Below are positions 7,059-9,940 of a stretch of 9,940 bases of DNA, piece by piece. Source of the stretch: JBEKDJ01 sp050014415 (lineage in GTDB: Bacteria; Desulfobacterota; BSN033; UBA1163); contig JBEKDJ010000162.1 of NCBI GenBank assembly GCA_050014415.1, positions 1 to 9,940 on the forward strand. Direction: 5' to 3'. The notes beneath the pieces were generated by a model. The model did not search any database, was not told the DNA's origin, and worked only from the letters and a program-made list of their open reading frames with translations. Each line of letters opens with the position of its first letter. Position 1 is the first letter of the stretch. The translations under genes and the position numbers were made by a program.

Positions 7059-7206
7059 CTGTTTTTTTCCTTAACGTTTTAGAATGACGATAAATAGCTC
7101 CGTATGACCTTGCCCATCGAATTGTCTTTAGCCGGGATCACTTGTTATGGGCCACCGGCATATTTGCCCAACATGCCACCATGCAAGAGTCTTCTCGCCT
7201 TACTCT

Positions 7207-7236
7207 AATATAGTGTACATGTGGTCGGAGTGTCAA
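7207..7236 (-). promoter_or_regulatory. Sigma70-like promoter for the permease/ATPase genes
   Basis: On the minus strand, TTGACA (7236-7231, perfect -35) is followed after 18 bp by TATATT (7212-7207, five of six to the -10 consensus). Transcription would begin near 7200, about 140 nt upstream of the DppB-like ATG. The spacer contains ACATGTACAC, which includes small palindromes and might bind a regulator. Confidence 0.6.
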
Positions 7237-7358
7237 ATGGTCTTGCCTTTGGGCGGGCCGCTCATTTTCTTCAGGCGAGAGTTATAGTTACCCAAGGCTG
7301 GTAATGATTGCACGAACTGGTTCTCTGTCAAACTCGGAATATTGTTCCTGCCGGGAAT

Positions 7359-7388
7359 TTCCGGGGGGTGGTGATACACCCCCCGGAA
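7359..7388 (-). repeat. Strong intercistronic hairpin after the binding-protein gene
   Basis: TTCCGGGGGGTG (7359-7370) and CACCCCCCGGAA (7377-7388) are perfect complements with a 6-nt loop. The 12-bp stem is mostly G-C, starting 38 nt past the binding-protein stop. There is no U-run after it (ATTCCCGGC on the minus strand). It therefore resembles a 3'-stabilising or attenuating stem, such as those between binding-protein and permease genes in other importers, more than a classical terminator. Either role would lower permease relative to binding-protein output. Confidence 0.8.
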
Positions 7389-7426
7389 CCCCGTTAGATA
7401 ACTATACAGTATTGCCCTACCTGTTA

Positions 7427-8956
7427 TTACTTATGTTGGATGCCTGCAAAAGCATCGTAAAGGCCCATATGAGCGTTACTGGTGAATTTGCCGACCTTGG
7501 GTCCCAGGACCAAATTATTGGGGACTTTGCAGATACCAACGTTTACCCACATGGTATATGCGTAGTTCTGGTATTCCATCCAGTACTTCTTGGCCTTTAT
7601 GGGATCAAGCTCCGTGGTCGCTTTTGTGTAGAGCTCGTCCGCTTTCGGGTCGTTCCCGGTGCTGTGTACGCCTGTCGACCCGTACATGTTGAAACATTGG
7701 TACGTGGTATTGAAGAAACCCTGGTATACCCACGGGATAATGCTGCCTACATTGGGAGCGTCTTTGTCTTTTATCCTAACAAAGAAATAACCGCCATACC
7801 CCATGGCGTCGACCGGATTTATCTTGATCTTAATACCGGCCTTTTCCCAGTAGCCCACGAGTGCCTGCACTAAATCAGCCTGTGGGGCTTGGACGAAGAT
7901 ATTGATGACCGGGTCTTTAAACTTGTCCGGATAACCGGCTTCCTTCAGCAGCGCCTTGGCTTTGTTCAAATCATAAGGGTCGGGTTTCCATGACGGGTCC
8001 CATCCGTAGGTGTTTTCGTCCATGAACCACCGGGTCCCCGGTTTACCGAAACCCTTGTAAAAGGTATCACAGAGCTCCTGGCGGTTGAGGGCATAGGATA
8101 TGGCCTGGCGGACCCTTATGTCCGACGTCGGACCTTGTGTCAGCCAAGTGGCTTGAAAGCTGATGTTCACCAGGGTGGGGAGCCCCGCTTCCTGCAAAGC
8201 AAAACCCATTTTTTTCAACTCGACGATCCTGTCATAGGAGAGACCTTGGGCGATATCGACCTCCCCGTTCTTGAGCATGGCAACCCGTGTCGCCTCTTCC
8301 GGCACATTAAGATCTATAATCCTCTCGAAAGCGGGCACTTGGCGCCAGTGTTGCGTGTTCGCTGCCATTTCAAAACTCGTTTTCGAAACGAATTTGACGA
8401 ACTTATATGGCCCGGACCCTATCGGGGCCTTGCGGAAAGCGTCTTGTCCAACCTTCTCGAAATAGTTCTTGGGCAGAATCCTCGTCCATCCAAAAGGTAC
8501 GACAAGTGGTGGTTCGGGTCTTTCGGCGTGATACACAAAGGTGTTAGGATCCGGGGTCTCCACGGAAACGAAGTTGGTCTGGAAATAATGAGACCATGGA
8601 TTCGTCGACTCTTTTGACGCAAAATGCACCACGGAGAAAGCGACGTCGGCAGAGGTAACCGGGTCGCCGTTGTGGAACTTCATCCCCTTGCGGATTTTGA
8701 AGGTCCAGGTCTTTCCGTCGGGGCTTAATTTCCAGCTTTCAGCTACTGATCCGATGACATTCCCCCTGGCGTCAAACGTCAATAGCGGGTCATACATGGC
8801 CCAGCCCCAGAATGACTCGTAGAAGATCGGGTCCGTCGATTCATAAGCAAAATCGGGTGTGGCGATGCGCAGCGTGCCCGTCGGCGCTGCATAACTACTA
8901 AAGGCAAAGCCAACTGCGAGTAATACGAATAACAAGATTAATAAACTCTTTTTCAT
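7427..8956 (-). CDS. Periplasmic substrate-binding protein, family 5 (peptide/nickel class)
   Basis: A 509-residue extracytoplasmic solute-binding protein (SBP_bac_5) that captures the substrate and delivers it to the DppBC-like permease. Residues 1-23 are a Sec signal peptide: KK, then the hydrophobic core LLILLFVLLAVGFAF, then SSYA before a likely cut. There is no Cys lipobox, so it should be free in the periplasm. The mature start GTLRIATPDF is typical. The family signature spans about 71-108 (VAESWKLSPDGKTWTFKIRK, then GMKFHNGDPVTSADVAFS). Further markers are GSGPYKFVKF near 196-205 and VRQAISYALNRQELCDTFYKG around 293-313. The length is normal. AGGAGG lies 5 nt upstream of the ATG. Family members bind peptides, nickel, opines, sugars or other solutes, and I cannot tell which here. 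It is first in the cluster, under a good promoter (9055-9083). Confidence 0.95.
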   Translation of the reverse strand: MKKSLLILLFVLLAVGFAFSSYAAPTGTLRIATPDFAYESTDPIFYESFWGWAMYDPLLTFDARGNVIGSVAESWKLSPDGKTWTFKIRKGMKFHNGDPVTSADVAFSVVHFASKESTNPWSHYFQTNFVSVETPDPNTFVYHAERPEPPLVVPFGWTRILPKNYFEKVGQDAFRKAPIGSGPYKFVKFVSKTSFEMAANTQHWRQVPAFERIIDLNVPEEATRVAMLKNGEVDIAQGLSYDRIVELKKMGFALQEAGLPTLVNISFQATWLTQGPTSDIRVRQAISYALNRQELCDTFYKGFGKPGTRWFMDENTYGWDPSWKPDPYDLNKAKALLKEAGYPDKFKDPVINIFVQAPQADLVQALVGYWEKAGIKIKINPVDAMGYGGYFFVRIKDKDAPNVGSIIPWVYQGFFNTTYQCFNMYGSTGVHSTGNDPKADELYTKATTELDPIKAKKYWMEYQNYAYTMWVNVGICKVPNNLVLGPKVGKFTSNAHMGLYDAFAGIQHK

Positions 8957-9027
8957 CTTTACCTCCTTCTAGATAATAAGTTTGATCTTTTAATTCAACC
9001 TCCTGCCCCTACTCAATCCCTCCTTTC

Positions 9028-9053
9028 CTCCGTGAAATGCCAGAACAACGGAG
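9028..9053 (-). repeat. Hairpin at the predicted transcript start of the binding-protein gene
   Basis: CTCCGT (9028-9033) pairs with ACGGAG (9048-9053) across a 14-nt loop, and flanking bases extend the stem with one bulge. It sits at the predicted 5' end of the transcript, just after the -10 box, where it could protect the mRNA end or act as an operator. Confidence 0.4.
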
Positions 9054-9054
9054 A

Positions 9055-9083
9055 AAGATAGCAGGCTTTCAATATTATGTCAA
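9055..9083 (-). promoter_or_regulatory. Sigma70-like promoter for the binding-protein gene
   Basis: On the minus strand a perfect -35 TTGACA (9083-9078) and a -10 TATCTT (9060-9055, four of six) are separated by the ideal 17 bp. The predicted start, near 9048, gives a leader of about 90 nt before the ATG at 8956. The MITE-like element begins only about 14-19 bp upstream of the -35 box. Confidence 0.65.
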
Positions 9084-9101
9084 CAGGATTTTTATGTAAG
9101 T

Positions 9102-9124
9102 AAGCATCCCCAAATCCGTGATGA
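9102..9124 (+). repeat. Left 23-bp terminal inverted repeat
   Basis: Perfect inverted copy of 9292-9314; outer end AAGCATCC. Confidence 0.85.
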
Positions 9125-9291
9125 CTATAGAGAGATGTTTTTAGCTTCCACTAATGGTATCAATGCCTTGTACCCTAAAAATGGTTAGTGGAGTTATTTT
9201 ACCAACCAAAAACTGGCATTAAAATTGACGTGCATCTAACAAATGGTAACGAAAGCACTATCTTTTTGAGTTCATATAATGACTTAATTCT

Positions 9292-9314
9292 TCATCACGG
9301 ATTTGGGGATGCTT
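9292..9314 (-). repeat. Right 23-bp terminal inverted repeat
   Basis: Perfect inverted copy of 9102-9124; reads TCATCACGGATTTGGG and onwards on the plus strand. Confidence 0.85.
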
Positions 9315-9338
9315 CCTTTTTATGGTTCTAACAGTCTC

Positions 9339-9432
9339 GCTCACGCGCCGACGGCCTCGATGGCTGCCGGTCGCTTACACCCCGCTTACGCGGCACAAGG
9401 GGCTGGTTCGCAGCCCTGTCGCGTCCATGAGC
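9339..9432. other. GC-rich island with multi-hairpin folding potential
   Basis: This segment of about 95 bp stands out as GC-rich against AT-rich flanks. An outer stem pairs GCTCA (9339-9343) with TGAGC (9428-9432) and CGCG (9344-9347) with CGCG (9420-9423). Inside are three hairpins: 9347-9371 (about nine pairs with one mismatch, loop TCGAT), 9382-9393 (CCGC, loop TTAC, GCGG) and 9400-9416 (GGGCTG, loop GTTCG, CAGCCC). The layout resembles a cloverleaf but lacks tRNA consensus features. The near-repeat CGCTCACGCG / CGCTTACGCG occurs twice. It may be a structured RNA, a REP-like cluster or an old recombination site; the direction of transcription, if any, is unknown. Confidence 0.45.
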
Positions 9433-9793
9433 TATTGTTGATATATTGACAGTCATCCACTTTTATTAAGTGAACCACTATATAATACCGCCGCGAATGA
9501 ATGTGGTGGTTAGGAGAGTACTTTGAGCAAGTGGTCACCTGATAGTTGATCAATTTTCTAGTGGTGTTGATCGCCCTGGGTTTCCCAGCACGGGCGTGCC
9601 ACACGAGAACTAAAAATAAATATCACACTATATCAAGGCCACCCGCACGCCGGTTTTTATAGTTTTTAAAGTCTAATGAGTCTGTAGAAAAAGTCACTTT
9701 ATTAAAAACTGTTTCTTCTGCCTGATCAAAAAGAGGAAATTATTTCCTGACATTGAAAGCTCTTGGGTTTGGAAATAGGGCCTGCTCGCAACT
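9433..9793. other. AT-rich intergenic stretch with no supported gene
   Basis: No frame here has both a start and a ribosome binding site. Visible elements are TTGACA at 9446-9451 and TATAAT at 9481-9486 (29 bp apart, so not a normal promoter), TTGATCAA at 9546-9553 with GTTGATC repeated at 9566-9572, and a 15-bp palindrome AGGAAATTATTTCCT around 9734-9748. It could include decayed mobile-element sequence, but nothing is identifiable. Confidence 0.4.
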
Positions 9794-9940
9794 TTAAAAA
9801 AAGTTTTGATGATTGTTGACGGGCTGTTGCTCAAAAGCCCAATTCAAGAATATCTGGAAATTTAAGTTTCGATGAATGATAGCTGAGGGTAATGAAGACC
9901 CAATAGCACCCTTTGGCCGATTTTTAAGTTCATCAGCTCC
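9794..9940 (-). CDS. Possible 3' end of an unidentified gene (runs off window)
   Basis: A minus-strand frame is open from the window edge to TAA at 9796-9794 (48 codons). It ends NWAFEQQPVNNHQNFF. I do not recognise it. An open run of this length is not rare by chance in AT-rich DNA. The only support is the stop-free run itself and the mixed polar/hydrophobic composition. A GGGCT/AGCCC hairpin lies inside it. It would be transcribed in the same direction as the transporter. Confidence 0.18.
   Translation of the reverse strand, partial: GADELKNRPKGAIGSSLPSAIIHRNLNFQIFLNWAFEQQPVNNHQNFF

Larger units (their letters stand above)
7059..7426. other. Spacer between binding-protein gene and permease genes
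   Basis: This 368-bp gap contains a very stable hairpin (7359-7388), a sigma70-like promoter (7207-7236) and a leader of about 140 nt ahead of the DppB-like gene. The leader can form competing short stems: GGCAT with ATGCC, or TGGGC with GCCCA, within about 7149-7175. No riboswitch class was recognised, and there is no gene. Confidence 0.6.
9097..9318. mobile_element. MITE-like non-autonomous element with 23-bp perfect inverted repeats
   Basis: The left end at 9102-9124 (beginning AAGCATCCCCAAATCCGTG) is repeated exactly in inverted orientation at 9292-9314. The repeat extends to 27 bp with one mismatch (9098-9124 and 9292-9318). TTTTTATG occurs directly on both sides (9089-9096 and 9317-9324), overlapping the last bases of the extended right arm, and could be a target-site duplication of 6-8 bp. 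The roughly 165-bp interior has no transposase and no ORF with a credible start. It contains a smaller inverted repeat (TCCACTAA at 9147-9154, TTAGTGGA at 9185-9192). It could be a MITE or an insertion sequence with its centre deleted; I do not recognise the family. Confidence 0.6.

Noticed and set aside
8135..8617. Plus-strand 160-codon open frame inside the binding-protein gene.
   Set aside because: It is the antisense shadow of a well-supported SBP_bac_5 gene, and its translation has no domain features.
9179..9331. Plus-strand stop-free run of about 50 codons through the right inverted repeat.
   Set aside because: No start codon with a ribosome binding site, it crosses the element boundary, and such runs occur by chance in AT-rich DNA.
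9400..9416. T-arm of a tRNA (GGGCTG, GTTCG, CAGCCC).
   Set aside because: The loop lacks the TTCRANY pattern and length, and no acceptor stem, anticodon arm or CCA fits around it.
9446..9486. Plus-strand promoter from TTGACA (9446-9451) and TATAAT (9481-9486).
   Set aside because: The spacer is 29 bp, far from 17, the bases at the proper -35 position for TATAAT are poor, and no plus-strand gene follows.
9326..9515. Possible integron attC site (TTCTAAC near 9326-9332 and GTTAGGA at 9509-9515 around a folded region).
   Set aside because: The end boxes do not match the R consensus at the outer positions, the span of about 190 bp is too long, and no integrase or gene cassette is present.
9386..9604. 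Minus-strand 72-codon ATG frame in the right-hand region.
   Set aside because: It runs through the folded GC-rich island, has no ribosome binding site and its translation is low-complexity and unlike a protein domain.

Overview
The window reads as a chromosomal segment from a diderm (Gram-negative type) bacterium of moderate GC. The solute-binding protein carries a Sec signal peptide with no lipobox cysteine, which fits a free periplasmic protein. There is no rRNA, tRNA or phylogenetic marker gene, so I cannot place the organism more closely; a Desulfobacterota-like or other environmental bacterium is only a guess.

Region 1 (1-3280) holds four small, unrelated-looking genes, all on the minus strand and separated by roughly 180-320 bp gaps. 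They are the N-terminal part of a HAD-like hydrolase running off the left edge, a SnoaL/NTF2-like protein, an LCM/TIGR00027-type SAM-dependent methyltransferase and a six-helix DUF998 membrane protein. Two plus-strand stretches in the gaps look like remnants of other genes: a CBM-like C-terminal tail at 322-453 and a short reading frame at 3147-3281 with a good ribosome binding site. This suggests a zone of gene turnover rather than one functional operon.

Region 2 (3278-8956) is a complete peptide/nickel-class (Opp/Dpp) ABC importer, all on the minus strand. Transcription runs from high to low coordinates: binding protein (7427-8956), DppB-like permease (6135-7058), DppC-like permease (5224-6114), DppD-like ATPase (4259-5227) and DppF-like ATPase (3278-4255). 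The last four are tightly packed, with gaps of 20 nt, a 4-nt ATGA overlap and 3 nt. The binding-protein gene is separated from them by 368 bp containing a perfect 12-bp-stem hairpin and a second good sigma70-like promoter. The sequence therefore suggests two linked transcription units: one strong unit for the binding protein and one for the membrane/ATPase complex. The substrate cannot be read from the sequence.

Region 3 (8957-9940) is AT-rich and has no convincing gene. It holds the binding-protein promoter, then a roughly 215-bp MITE-like element bounded by perfect 23-bp inverted repeats, then a GC-rich island able to fold into several hairpins, then unassigned sequence. A weak reading frame enters from the right edge. 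The MITE-like element and the folded island next to it, just upstream of the transporter promoter, are the most interesting structures here. I found no CRISPR array, defence system or clearly novel multi-gene system.
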